Source: Penelope pileata (taxonomy: Eukaryota; Chordata; Aves; Galliformes; Cracidae). Taken from it: 64,000 nt of DNA. Shown one piece after another: positions 24,384 to 36,384 of this stretch. The stretch's first letter is position 1, and each line of letters starts with the position of its first letter. The stretch spans positions 124,001 through 188,000 of the forward strand of contig WBMW01000587.1 of the NCBI GenBank assembly GCA_013396635.1. The letters are read 5' to 3'. Below the pieces are notes generated by a model that had not been told where the DNA came from, made no database searches, and was given only the letters and a program-made list of their open reading frames with translations. Position numbers and translations under genes: made by a program.

Positions 24384-24848
24384 AAACTGATAACACCCTG
24401 GCAGTGCTGAACGGAGCCGAGGACATAACTCACTTCCGCATTCCTCTGCCAGTGAAACAGTTAGGGGGGGCTTATGGAGCTGGGAACTGGGAGGGGACAG
24501 GACCAGGGCAGCTGACCCAAATTGACCAAAGAGCTATTCCATACCATATAACATCATGTGATTGGTTTGTTGGGGTTCCGGGTGCTTTTTCGTTATGGAA
24601 GGGGCTAGTTGGGAGGAAGGGTCACTGCTGGCTGCAAGCCCTTGCTCTGCATATCCTCTTTGTATACATATATTATATGTACTGTTATTTCTTTTGTTCT
24701 CTTTATTATTTTAGTAAATAGCATTTATCTCAACCCACGCATTTTACTGCATATCTCTCTACTTCTCTCCCCCGTCCCATTTGGGGAGGGGGGAGGGTGA
24801 GTGAATAACTGTGTGGAACTCAGCTATCTGCTGAGTCAAACCACGACA
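24384..24848 (+). mobile_element. ERVL-type LTR, 5' truncated
   Basis: Plus-strand long terminal repeat of an avian ERVL-like family. It lacks roughly the first 100 bp of the LTR. It keeps the cagctgaccc block, the ccataccat block, the tttatctcaaccca block near 24726 and the canonical 3' end ...aaaccacgaca at 24848. It shares these blocks in order with the LTR at 25655-26196, so the two are the same or sister families. No primer-binding site follows, so it is a solo LTR remnant. Confidence 0.8.
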
Positions 24849-25654
24849 GTCCCAATATAGATACCAACTAGATACTAAAGAAAAATATGAATTAAGACTT
24901 GATCTATTACAAGCTATAATTTAATAAAAAATTAAGATAATACAATAATTAGACAGGACAGGAGGTAGAAACTGTCACTTCTGATAGAGCCGTCATTTTA
25001 AGTCTCATTGTTATTATTGCACTAATTGTTCTACTCCCACTTTTTCTCATATCTGTCCTGCGTGTTTTCCTTTTGGAAAGAGCTCTTGTGCTTGTCCTGC
25101 ATCTGTTTTTGAATTCAATGTGAACAACTCTTCTCTTTGTTTTGCCAGTTGTTTTTGGCCTCAGTCAGAGACAGCTTTTAAGTTAAATGGCCATCTGGCA
25201 ACTTTGCTCCACTTCAAACTTCTCTGAAAGGAAACTCATTTAGCAGGTACATGCTAAACTAAATAAGCAAGTTATTGACAAATGAAAAAAGAGATCAGCC
25301 TAGACTGTCATGAACACCCTCCTGAGCAAAAGCATTGCATGCCTTATAAAACAGAAAATTGACAGTCAGAACACAGTCTCAGAAGCCAGACACATATTTC
25401 TAGACGTGCTATTTCAATTTTTTAAATTACAAAGATTAGTATGTCAGAAATAGAAATGAAAGACAAAGACATATGACTACTGGGTTTCCATTTATTATTT
25501 TGTATTCTACTACATGAAGCATTTGTCTGAAAAAAAGAGTGGGCAGTAATCTAAATGAGACATTTTCAATTACGTTGCAATTCTTCATTAATCACTTCCA
25601 CGTATGTAAACCTTCTATAAGAAGAGATATTTATAAAAGATGAGCACAAACAGG
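24849..25654. other. spacer between two ERVL-type LTRs
   Basis: About 806 bp of AT-rich sequence between the two LTR loci. I see no tRNA primer-binding site after 24848, no polypurine tract before 25655 and no gag/pol-like frame. It is therefore probably ordinary flanking DNA, not the inside of a provirus. Confidence 0.5.
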
Positions 25655-26196
25655 TGTCCTGGATTCAACTGAGATAGAGTTAATTTTCTTTATAGTGACT
25701 GTAATGATGCTGTGTTCTGGATTTAGAAGAAAAACAATGCTGATTAAACACGGATGTTTTAGGTGTTATTGAGCAGTGCTTCTACAAATTCAAGGACTTT
25801 TCAGCTTCTCACACTGCCCCGCCAGCAACAAGCTGGGGGTGCAAAGGAGGCAGATGCAACCAGGACAGCTGACCTTAACTGGACAAATGGGTATCCCCTA
25901 TCATATGGTATCACACTGAACAACAAAACTGGAAGAGTTTTTTGGGGGAGCTGCCATTGCTCAGAGACTGGCTGGACACCAGTCAGCTGATGGTGAGCAA
26001 TTGCCTTATACAGCACTTTATGTACTCTATTACTATTATTATTATTATTATCCCTTCCTTTTCTGTCCTATTAATCTGTCTTTATCTCAACCCATGAATT
26101 TTACCTTTTTCTGGTTCTCCCCCAGGTATTCTGTGAGGGGGAGTGAGAAAATGTCTATGTGGTGCTTATTTGCCTGCCTTGTTAAACCAGAATACA
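25655..26196 (+). mobile_element. ERVL-type solo LTR, near complete
   Basis: Plus-strand LTR beginning TGTCCTGGATTCAACTGAGA and running through the expected blocks: cttttcagcttctcac, cagctgacc, atgggtatcccctatcata, gactggctggacac, the ATT-rich microsatellite, tctttatctcaacccatgaa and gttaaacca. The 3' end is near 26196. The pentamer acagg just before the LTR (25650-25654) recurs at 26194-26198, compatible with the 5-bp target duplication typical of ERVL elements, although the exact 3' boundary is blurred by a base change. Confidence 0.85.
26029..26051 (+). repeat. (ATT)n microsatellite within LTR
   Basis: Interrupted ATT run inside the ERVL-type LTR. This LTR family characteristically carries an ATT-rich stretch here, so the array is part of the element. 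Confidence 0.85.
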
Positions 26197-26221
26197 GGTA
26201 ATCTGAGGTTAGCTTTTGCTT

Positions 26222-26357
26222 TACCTATTAAACAGTCTTTATTTCAATGAACCTGTTTCCACACTTTTACCTTTCCAATTCTCTCTTCCATCCCATCAAA
26301 AGGGAATGAGTGAGAACATATGTGGTGCTTATCTGCCTACCAGGGTTAACCTACAGC
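26222..26357 (+). mobile_element. second copy of the ERVL-type LTR 3' end
   Basis: About 136 bp repeating the last part of the LTR just upstream: attaaacagtctttatttca, then ttttacctttccaattctct, then the gggaatgagtgag block, the gtggtgctta block and a terminus ...ggttaacctacagca. It lies only about 25 bp after the 3' end of the first copy and in the same orientation, but differs at many positions. It is more likely an older fragment or diverged tandem duplication than a fresh copy. Confidence 0.75.
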
Positions 26358-27200
26358 ATTGTGATACGCAGACACAGAAACACAATAAAGAATAATTGAA
26401 CTATATTTAGGAATGCAACATGATTATTTTAAAAAACTCATTTTGTGAAATAAAGCCTTGTGCCAATTAGAATTGGAAATGTAAAATTTTAAAAATGTAG
26501 TAACTAAAATTAATTTAAATAGACATCTAGAGTGTAAATATTCATACCCGAATGACTCAACCTAGGCTTTTTTTAGAGATAATGGAGAAAAAATAGGTAG
26601 ATATAAATCACATATTATACAGTCTTTTACAATATCTCCTTGAAATAAAAGAAATCACACATTAGACATGTTTTATTTTCTCTATTGAGTATAATTCAGA
26701 AATCTACTATTTACATTTAAACAGTGAAACCACAGAATATGTGAAAAACACCATAGCACAGAAAGGGAAAGGAGCTGTCCTCTCAGACAATGATATGCTA
26801 GATAACTGTTCCTAAAGTATTACTAAATTCTTGTCCTGTAAACAAAATTTCTCCTGAATTTCCTAATGACTTGACTGGATAGCGGCAGATGAGCATCTGC
26901 TGATCTCATTAACTGTGTCCTACTTGCCAATACATGGCAATATTAAAATTTAAGTGAACACATTTGATAACATAAGATTATGTGTGACTGTAATCTAGGT
27001 ATATATATATAAATATAGGCACATAAATGATATGGAACAACAACAGCTGTAGTTAAAGTGATCAAATATTTTGGCATAACTTTAGATATTTGAAGTATTA
27101 GTTTCTTGTCTCTGCTTGATTTTTTTTTTTTAATTTTTAATTCTTCTGTCCATTCATTACAAGTCCTTCTTAAGGGAAAACACTACTTACATGAGACTAC
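26358..27200. other. intergenic, no gene recognised
   Basis: Very AT-rich sequence between LTR and mariner remnants, including a short TA-rich run near 27000-27012 and a poly(T) run near 27121-27131. Confidence 0.5.
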
Positions 27201-27743
27201 AGGGCTGCTCCTAAAGTAATGCCTCCTATCTTGTTGTGTTGGCCCATGACATCAGAAGAGGATGTTGGTAGTGTGGCAGTAGAAATTGAACCTTCCTGAC
27301 AATATTCTGTTAAATTTTGTTGCTGAGTGACAGATAGCAGCAGAAGGGCAGTCTGAGAAAATGACATCTGATATGGGAGTTTCTGTGAAGTAAAGGTGTG
27401 CAATTGAATTCCTCCATGCAGAAAAAATGGCAACCATTGACATTCATTGATGCTGAATGTTTGGAGACCAAACAGTGGATGTTGGAACAGTTAGGCAGTG
27501 GGTGGTACATTTCAGCAGTGGTGACAGCCATAGTAGGTCACCTCCTCTTTATCAGATTTTTATGAGCGTGACATGCAGGCTCTTGTTCATCGCTAGTGAA
27601 AATGTATAGGTAATGGTGGTGACAATGATGAAAAATAGCATTTCATAGCTGAGAATTTTCTCTATCAAACAGTGATATTGTACTCTTTGTATCTGTTGTA
27701 GTGTTCATGGAAATAAATAGGAGGCATTACTTTCGGAGCAACA
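27201..27743 (+). mobile_element. internally deleted mariner copy 2
   Basis: About 543 bp, same family and structure as the copy at 22059. The left end is gggctgctcctaaagtaatgc, the right end is ggcattactttcggagcaac. Plus-strand peptide remnants are AIEFLHAEKMATIDIH, then GDQTVDV and VRQWVVHFSSGDS, which is the N-terminal helix-turn-helix region of mariner transposase. This is followed directly by sequence from the far 3' part. A TA dinucleotide flanks the left end (27198-27199). Catalytic domain absent. Confidence 0.88.
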
Positions 27744-30700
27744 ACATTTATACACAGAAAACACTAACCTGGACTTTATCTGTAATTATGTTTACAACAA
27801 ATCTTTGGGACAAGTAAATCCACAAGAAAGTGTCAGTCACTACATTTTTAGAGGGTTATCAGTCCAAACAATTGAATAGGTATACTTACAATCTTAATCC
27901 CCCAAGAATATTTTGATAATGTGAGGGGGCTGGTCAGTTGAGGAGGATGACGTATCCTTAGCTTTAATGTTTTCAAGAAAAATGCAATATGTTTGATGCT
28001 GGGAAGTGAATCCAAATAGTTTAAATAGAATGTATTTTTTCTGATGTGTAGCATTTATATTGTTTTCAGGCTCTCTCTGAAAAATATTCAGCTAAGACAA
28101 ATATATTTGTTTCTTAATGGAACAAGTACAGGCTGTTTATATATATGAGTACAAAATTTCTGTACAAAAAATATCTATTTGGGGAAACTGAAAGATTATG
28201 TTTGGCTGGCAAATAAATTTTTAGTAAGAAAAAAATAAAAGGAAAACAATTATAAAACATTGTATGATTCAGTTGAATAGTTGATGAAGTGTGACTCATT
28301 TTCCCATGTACGATCATCAATAACAATTATATCTATATCTCTAACAAAACTCCAAAAGTATACAAGTGAAGGAGATAGCAAACTTGTTTAGATCTGAAGA
28401 CAATCTGTAGAAACATGAGTGATCATTCTCAGCACTGAACTCACAGCCCTGTTCTTTGATCTATTCTCTAGTTTCTAGGGAGGACAGATTTAGTAACTCA
28501 AAGAGCATATACCTGTAAAGTTCCAATTAAAATGTAATTTGTTTTTAACTTTTCATGTGTCTTTTTATTTCTGGGTTATTTCTAGGTTAAATCAAGGTGA
28601 GACTGAGAAACACATGCTTCACTGTCTGTGTGGAAGCAGCAAAGCCAAAGAAGTTTTTGCATGCAGCCTGAATACACTTGCTCATGTCCATTAAAGGGAA
28701 ATTAAGGGGGCTGAAGGATATTTCCTGCTATGCTTCTGAGAAGTAATGGAGGAGCTGACTTCTGGGAGGCATTTCCTGTATCATTACTTGTTTCTCTCCG
28801 AGAACCAGGTGACTGGGAGACAATTCCGGATCTGGATGTACCTTAGATGTTTAGCTCTCTCTTTCCTCTCTTGTCTATTACTCTGTACTTCTTCATTTCT
28901 GATCTACTTACAGAACGCACATTACCTATTCATTCATTTATTGAAAGATTATATGCTTACTAAAGGGGATGTTTGTATTGGTGAAGTTCAAAAATGTATG
29001 GTTTTCTTTGCATATATAGTGTAAGAGCACTTTTAGAAAGCTTGAAGTGAAAAGCTGTTCTTGCATCTTAATCTTGCTGTAGTAGGAGCAGAGATGGGCA
29101 GATCATTTCAACTCATCTGGACTTGACACATCAATAATGGTAGTGTAGAATAAAAGTATTTCTATAATCTCTGGTTGTTGGTATCTACTTTGATGTGTTC
29201 TTTTGATTGGACAAAATGTCCAAACACTATCCTTTAAAAAATGAGATGTTAAGTCTTGCATTGGTCCTTTTGGGGAGAAGTAATGGTCATTGGTTTGTAA
29301 GACATTCAGTGAGACTGTGTGACTTATCCTTTGTCAGACTTTACAAATTGGTTGATATGGAAAAATCTAAGTTAATATAGTGTATGGAAGTGGTCTCTAC
29401 AAAGAATTGTTGCAGGCTATTGTTGTATTATGTATATTTTTAAATAACATCATAAAGTATTACTTCTCCATAGCAACTTCATTTACAGATTGTGAATTTT
29501 CTACTTCAATGACATGTTATTAATATATTCAGCTTTTGTAAAAAAGATTAAGATAATTTAAATGTTTTCTGGGAAGGCATACCTGAGGCAATTACAAAGC
29601 ACTCTCTCAGTTTACATTTAACATTAACAAAATGCATCGGTAATACTCAAATGTATGCGTGAATACAGAAAGATATCAGACACACAATTATGTATCAAGC
29701 AATAACAATGGACTTAATTATATTACTGCTTCAATTTTCCTTAGCAACTAATACAGTTATTAAGACTATGCTGCCATTTATGGTAAATTGGAGACTTTTT
29801 TAGAATGTTTTTATTTAATCTTTACATTATTCTTCGATTTCACATTAACAGTGAGATCAATGGAATTGAAAATATTTGTTTATATGATACCATAAATCCA
29901 AGCTCTGTGCTTCACATTTACACATTCATTGATAGTGTTTAACAAAAATTATTGCTTATTTTTTGTAATTACAGTTTTATGATACTTCTGTAATGAAGAG
30001 AGAAAAACAGTAATCTTACTGAGGACTTCAAAATTGTTACTATCCAAGATCTTTCTACTACACAAACCTCTTCCCAGTATGAAGATGGTGTTGTGATTCA
30101 TGGATCTCAGGTCTTAAAAATACATTGTGATTGACAATCATATTCCTTATTTCACAGGCAAAATTTTTTCACTCCACAGTTTTATCCTTTCTCTTCTGAT
30201 CTAGGCAAAGCATGACTTTAATAGAGGGTTTAAAAGAAAATAGTAATAAATCAGTGCAATTCATGGCATGGTATTGGGAAAGGATTATATATTCAACTGT
30301 AGATCCTTCTTTTTTTTATGTAGGAGGCACTATGGATTTTATATGCCAACACTTGGATAAGAACGAATGATGTGGAAATACTACTGTTCATAAAGTAATG
30401 CTAAAGTAATAATGTCAAATTGGAAGGGTTACTTGGGATAGTCAGAATATAAGTGGCGTTTCTTACTGATCACTGGGAAAATCAATTTTTTTAGAAATGT
30501 GCGTGATACATGGGAGTCCTAGTGCCTATAAATAAGGACCATTGTTCTGTCAAGCCAAACCAAGCCCTAGCTAACAAGATCTGCATTGAACAAGGTATTG
30601 TGGGGGTTATCATGAAGAAGAAAGATGTATAACTTAGAAAATTAAATAGCTCTTTTTTGGCCATGTTAGGTGAATTCAGAAATGGAGAACTAGAGCAAGG

Positions 30701-31364
30701 TATTTGAGAAGAAGGCAGTAGGAAGTAATGAACTTGAAGATCTGAGGAAGATCAGCAACTCCTCAGAGCCAAAACCGCTCACAAAGGATTTGAGTTCTCT
30801 CAGAGAGTAACCTTGACAAGAAAATAAGAGAATCTCCTGTAAGTCCCCAAAAGATCAGGAAGCAGACTTGTCAAAACATTTGTAGAACAAAGACAAGAAC
30901 AAAGAATCATGCAGAAAAGCCTACGATTGCCATAATGAACTCTTACTTACAGAATTTTGTTAAAAGATAGTCATGTTTTTGATTTCAACATTTCTAACAT
31001 ATAGCTTCATAAACAGTATAAGAGATTGAAGAGCCAAGAGAAGGAAACTAAATGCTCTTCCAACTTCACAGAAATTACAAAAAAATATGTAAACAAACTC
31101 ACTTTCTCTGGAGAACATTGTTAACAGTTATACACTCACAGAAATCAGAGAATAGTTCAGATAATCCATAGTTTCTCTGTTCCACAAAAATCATTCAGTG
31201 AAAGGTATCGATGGGATGGAATTGTGCTTGCAGCAATACCATATATACAATATTATTCAGAACCTTAAAAAGGATGAATCTCAGTTTCTTTAAAAACTAA
31301 AATAAGCAATATATATCTGAATTTTGATTCGTTTAAACTGCACTATTTATGAACATGCCATAAA
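27744..31364. other. intergenic, no gene recognised
   Basis: About 3.6 kb with no recognised transposon. The 92-codon frame at 28746-29024 reads as a hydrophobic peptide but has no homologue I recognise and no conserved context, so I treat it as chance. Confidence 0.5.
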
Positions 31365-31595
31365 GCGCAGGTTCCATCAGAACATCAGGAAGCACTTATT
31401 TACTGTGAGAATGATGGAGCTCTCGAATTAGTTGCCCAGAGAGATTGTGGAGTCTCCTTCCTTCGAGATACTCAAAAGTTACCTGGACATGTTCTTGGGC
31501 GACATTCTCTGGATAGCTGCTCTGCTTGAGTAGTAGTGTTGGATCAAATAACCTTCAAAGGTCCCTTCCAGCCTTAACTGCTCTGTGATTCTTTT
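31365..31595 (+). mobile_element. CR1 LINE 3' end fragment
   Basis: Plus-strand CR1 3' terminus. It contains the end of ORF2 (arginine/histidine-rich stretch, then agttgcccagagagattgtgg and gagtctccttcct), the short 3' UTR with aaggtcccttccagcc, and the terminal tgtgattctt unit at about 31595. 5' truncated to about 230 bp. Confidence 0.9.
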
Positions 31596-32450
31596 CCATA
31601 TGAAGCTGGGCTACTCAGGTGAAATTCTTTATGCATTTGCATGGATTTACTCCCTCACTGAAGCTTCAGCACTGCAAAATTTAGCACCATGCTCCTACTG
31701 TCATACGTGTCTTTCCTTCTGAGAATGGAAATATAGTGTTAAGTTTTATGGTAGATCACATAACAGAGTTTGTAAAGGGAAAAATCAGAAACTTCGGTGA
31801 TTCTTCAAGCAATGTTCTTAATTTAAAACTTCGACACCTCTGTTTGAGCACTTCATAATAGCAAAATGACTACAATTCAGATAACATAGAAGTAATGAAT
31901 ACTGGAAGAGAAGATTATTTATACATATTAGTAAAAATGTTATCTTTTTGCATCAATATGCCAGGGCACTAACAAAAATTCTAATAAATAAAAATTATGG
32001 ATTTATTTTACTCTGATGTTATTTATATAACTCAGTTTAAAGTAATCTTTACAAACAAAGAAGTCTTTCATAATAAACTTCACAGCAAATTGAGGCATCA
32101 GAAGATCTTTGGTTACAATTATCTCTGTACACTTACCTGATGCCTTTAAAATATTTACCATTCTCATTCTCAAGGCCATTGCATTCCTCTGTCCTTTCTG
32201 TGATTAAGATTCAGCTCATCCCAGATCATCCAGTTAGGAGTCTGATGTGAGCTAAGTCTCTAAGGTTCTTTCACAGTTAATACAAATCTAGACATTGTGG
32301 TCAAAAAGTTATTCAATCCACTCTGAAGTAGACAGTAAATGAGAGATTGGATGCACTACTCTTTAGCCAGCTTTCTTAAGCAGGACTGCAGTGCAGAATA
32401 GCAACAAGGCATTTAAAAATGTCATGGTATTTAATTCAATTAGTTTATAA

Positions 32451-33040
32451 TCAACACTTGATTGCTCCTTGACTGGAAGCTCTGCTCCTTATTGTTTGCC
32501 CAGTATGCACAGCAAACCAGCTACTACTGTGGCTGGATCCAATCACAGCTGGATATTGCAAATTTGAAGAAATCAGCAGTCTGTTAAAGTTGTCTGCTGT
32601 GCCTGCTTCCTTTATACTAGGCAAAGAGGCTGGAGATTTTAGACATCTTTTCGAAGACAAAGTTAAAATGCTGCAAGTCTTAGAAATTGACTTCAAATGC
32701 CCCAGACTCTATCTTTGGTGACTTCCTCCTTGTTGTGAGAAAAGTTACTGAGGATCTGAAAAAGCTTTTGTACTAAATGGCTGCTTTGTTTCTGATACAC
32801 AGGAAGGTGTTAGTGATGGCATTTTGAAAGGCCCAGATGTCCTTCTAGTTCTTCTATGCCTGCTACAGTGGAATCTTGCTGGTAAGATAGCCCTTGATTT
32901 TGGTTCCTGGAGCAAAATATCCTTTAATTGATTCACAAACAGACTTTCATCCAGTTTCTCCAATATTATCTTTTTATAATCTACTGTAATGGTCAGACAA
33001 TCCATTGGGAATATGGGAGATCAAAGTTCTTCTTCTGCCT
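32451..33040 (-). pseudogene. possible decayed exon or pseudogene, unrecognised
   Basis: One minus-strand frame has only three in-frame stops over about 590 bp. From 33005 it gives an 86-residue open stretch starting MDCLTITVDYKKIILEKLDE and including a basic, serine-rich part (HCSRHRRTRRTSGPFK). After a TAA at 32745-32747 and a TAG shortly beyond, the same frame is open for a further ~81 codons to 32451, ending in a Ser/His/Arg-rich segment. Upstream of 33005 the frame also contains EFPQAEEEL before a TGA. I do not recognise a family. It could be a degraded exon, a processed pseudogene or chance; the AT-rich context makes so few stops mildly unusual. Confidence 0.2.
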
Positions 33041-33306
33041 GAGGAAATTCAGATTTCTCCTATTTCCTGGTGGATGAACAACTAGGATATATGGTTTGGG
33101 GAATGTTCAGTATTAGAAGCAATCAATATTACTCCAGCTGAAACTTCACACAGAAGAATACAAGATTTCTTCAGAGAGAGAAAACACGAGTACTTGTTTT
33201 CCATTGACTACATATTCATATGGAAAAGGAAATAAAATGTGTTTGCTGATCTATGTGATTGCTCATAACTTCACATATGAAGCTATCAAAGAAAATTTGC
33301 AAGAAA

Positions 33307-33330
33307 GTAAGGGAGTAGGAACTCCCTTAC
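33307..33330. repeat. perfect 10-bp inverted repeat, 4-nt loop
   Basis: GTAAGGGAGT, loop AGGA, ACTCCCTTAC. It is followed at 33334-33359 by an exact 13-bp tandem duplication (ctctaggtagcat twice). No function is implied by the sequence. Confidence 0.9.
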
Positions 33331-36300
33331 CTACTCTAGGTAGCATCTCTAGGTAGCATGTTTTAGGGTAGATGACTGCATTACAGGTTCTTTTTCTTGC
33401 TATTGATTCAGATATGTAACAGATTTTTAGAAAGACAGTATTTCAGATTTTCTGTCTGCCACAAAGATGAATAAGAGGTGGTTATATTTTCGCTCTGTCA
33501 AAATCAACTTTTTTTTTAGTCTAAGGTCACTTTAAGAAAGATCTCTGTTCCTAAGCATTCAGAAGTCTCTAAAGATAAAGACAGCATGAAACAATTACTA
33601 TTACTTATTTTTAGTTTGAATGACTTTTCTATCACCTACTGATAGCGAGAGGATAATGTTGAGTCCACAACATCTACATAATTAGAATTAATAAAGCAGG
33701 AAACACAGTGTACCACAACAATTATGTGACTTTGAGTTTGATGGGTTGGATTTATTGCAGTAATCATCACAAAAGTGTTTTCACCTTAGATTGTTTTCAT
33801 CATGATTGGACACGCCTTTAGTGTTATGGAAGAAGATAGAGAACAAACTGTTTCAAAATAGTTTTAAAGAAGAATCTGTTCATGTTTAGGCAATATTTTA
33901 CTTTAGTTCGTGCTAAAGGCTAAGAGAGTTAAAGAGAATTACCCTTAATTTGCTCACTTCCACAGTCAGAATGCTGATCTGAATGGCTTTCAGAATACAG
34001 CAGAACCTGGTGGCCCAGGCAAGTCCCTGTCTCTCACCATTTCTCCCCTGGAGAAATTGCTTGGGAAATAGAATATGTCAAGAACCTTCTGAAAAAAAAA
34101 CAAACAAAAAATATCAACAAGAAACAAACAAGAACAACAAAAAAGAAACCACTTTTTTTTTTTTTGACAGAAAATGTAGTCTTGTCAAAATAAAAAAACG
34201 TTGACATTTGGGTGAAATTCTACTAAAAGATGAATGCGGTTAGTGATAAGAGGCTTGGGTAGGTGAGATGGCAGTTTGCTTTGGAAGATGTGTTTGCTGG
34301 TGTCTCCTCAGTGTGAAGACTGGAGACTTCAGTTACATTAAGCATACCTGCATATTCTCAGGTACAGCATGATTCAAAGTGTTTATTTCAGATTTGCTTT
34401 TAGTTCTCTTGATGGATTCTCCAGAGAGTCTTCTAGTTAGAAAAAACATAAAGATTCAACTTATTTTTTTATATATATTTTTTGTTTCTTTAGGACTAGG
34501 ACTGAGGGAAGGAGAATGAGATCTTATACAGAGACTTTCTGTGTATTTAAAATGAAGGAATTATTTTATGCTCAAGTCAGTTTACTTTTTATTTTTTTTT
34601 CCGGAATTTATGTTTCCATTTTCATTCCAATCAAAAAATGAAGATTTTTCAGAAATGTCCACACATGGAAATTTTGGCCAGTTCTCTGAGGAAGCATGGC
34701 TGTATCTTTGAAGATTAAATTGGCAGAGATATCAAATCAGTGATTGAGTGGATTCTCCTTCAGACATTCATATATTTTCTCACAGTAAAGTCATAGAGGA
34801 AAAGACAGAGTTTCTCCATTTGCAGATAATATTTGAAGATCATGAGATCTGAAATGCAGTTTTTAAATCCTTTTATGCACTTAAATATATATTAGAATCT
34901 TAATTAGTAACCGACATAACAGACAAACATAATATTTGGGTAGAAGAGTTAAAAATGAAAAGAACAAGTAATGGAGTAAAATTTTTCTGGAAATAAATGG
35001 TTTGGTTACAAGACACACTTTAATAACTTTTATGCCAAACCTATAGACACAAGAGAGAAAGATAAATATAAAATTCTGACAGAAAATATCAATAAGAAAC
35101 TATTTAGAAATGTTCAGATTACTTCTTACTGGTCTTGGTTTGACCATCAGCAGACAGAAAAGTAATGTTTAAATACACAAACTAATTATGCTTTACAAAA
35201 GATACATTATTACTCTCCTGCTAATTAGAAAAGTTAACTTTTCCTTAACATCTGTTCCCATATGTCATTTTTTTCATCCTTTCAGATCTGCTAGCAGAAT
35301 CTTATGGCAACTAAGCTTGATTAAGACCACAGGTTTTACTATGAAATAACACATAGCTAAATAGAACAATATCATCTCTTATGTATTCAAAGATGATTTG
35401 TAATTTATTCTATTTTTTAAGATCAAACAGTTAATTTTTCTTCCTGTTAAATCACTATGTAAAGGAACCTAGTCTTTCCAGTTTTTATTATTTCTCATCT
35501 TGAATGCTGACTCACAGACACAGCAATTGTGATCTTTTTTTTCCTCTCATGGACTGCTTTCTATATGCTTAATCTCTTGAGATTTCTTACATTTTCTCAA
35601 ATGTCCTAGTTTTTTATTTTTATTTATTTTATTTTATTTGACCTTCAAATCAAAAATATTATTATCCTGTAATCCCGTGCCTTTTGAAACATTATACAAC
35701 TTTTATTTTCTACAGGCACTAGAAGCCATTGCAGGACTCACAAATCTGATTTCTCAGTTATGCTTTACATTTCAGGATTACGGCTCTGAAAAATATGACA
35801 TAGATGGATTTTGCTGTATCACTTCTTTGCATGCCTTACATTGTATACAGATCACTTTTAACAGTTTAATTCATACTTCATTTCAAATATGATAGTATTT
35901 CTTCTCTTTTGAATTTTATTCTAAACTTTTTACTACTTTCTCATTACACTTCAGCATTTGCACATTTCTTCCTGCTACATATTTATGAAGAATGATTGCT
36001 TGTATAGTAGTTGTACAGGTAAATCAGGTTGGAAATATTTCACTGAAGTTGTTTTTGTTTTTGTTTTTAGAAGGAAACTATGGAGTCATCAAACAACAAT
36101 TGACCTCGAGAGGAAGACTTCATTTAGATGTGTCATAATAAAATGAAAAAAATCAAAATAGATAAAAATTTTCTAATGAAGTCTATTCTAATATTTCAAA
36201 CTAAGTTTCATTCATTGATTTGTAATATCTTCCTTTTGAAAATGACAATAAGCTATTTTAAGAAAATGTAAAGAAGGAAGATTTCAAAACTGCAAATTTT

Positions 36301-36384
36301 CGACTACACTGAACCAATTCTTTTCTAGTCTGAAATGTGCTTACAAAAACTTTAATATCAATTTCCTATCCCATTTCAGGATGG

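Larger units (their letters stand above)
31596..36384. other. intergenic; one ORF-like patch inside
   Basis: About 4.8 kb without recognised transposons. It holds the minus-strand low-stop patch at 32451-33040 (separate entry), a perfect 10-bp hairpin and a 13-bp tandem duplication at 33307-33359, an A-rich stretch near 34089-34145, and TTTTA-rich and GTTTTT-rich patches at 35610-35640 and 36050-36070. Confidence 0.5.

Noticed and set aside
24849..25654. Interior of a small provirus between two LTRs
   Set aside because: No primer-binding site, polypurine tract or gag/pol trace, and the two LTRs differ in completeness and divergence.
28746..29024. 92-codon hydrophobic frame
   Set aside because: Hydrophobic runs arise easily in T-rich DNA. 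No family, promoter or conservation evidence.
35700..35890. Possible exon after a TTTTCTACAG acceptor-like site
   Set aside because: A single acceptor-like string in T-rich DNA is expected by chance. The frame has no recognised domain and no clear donor.
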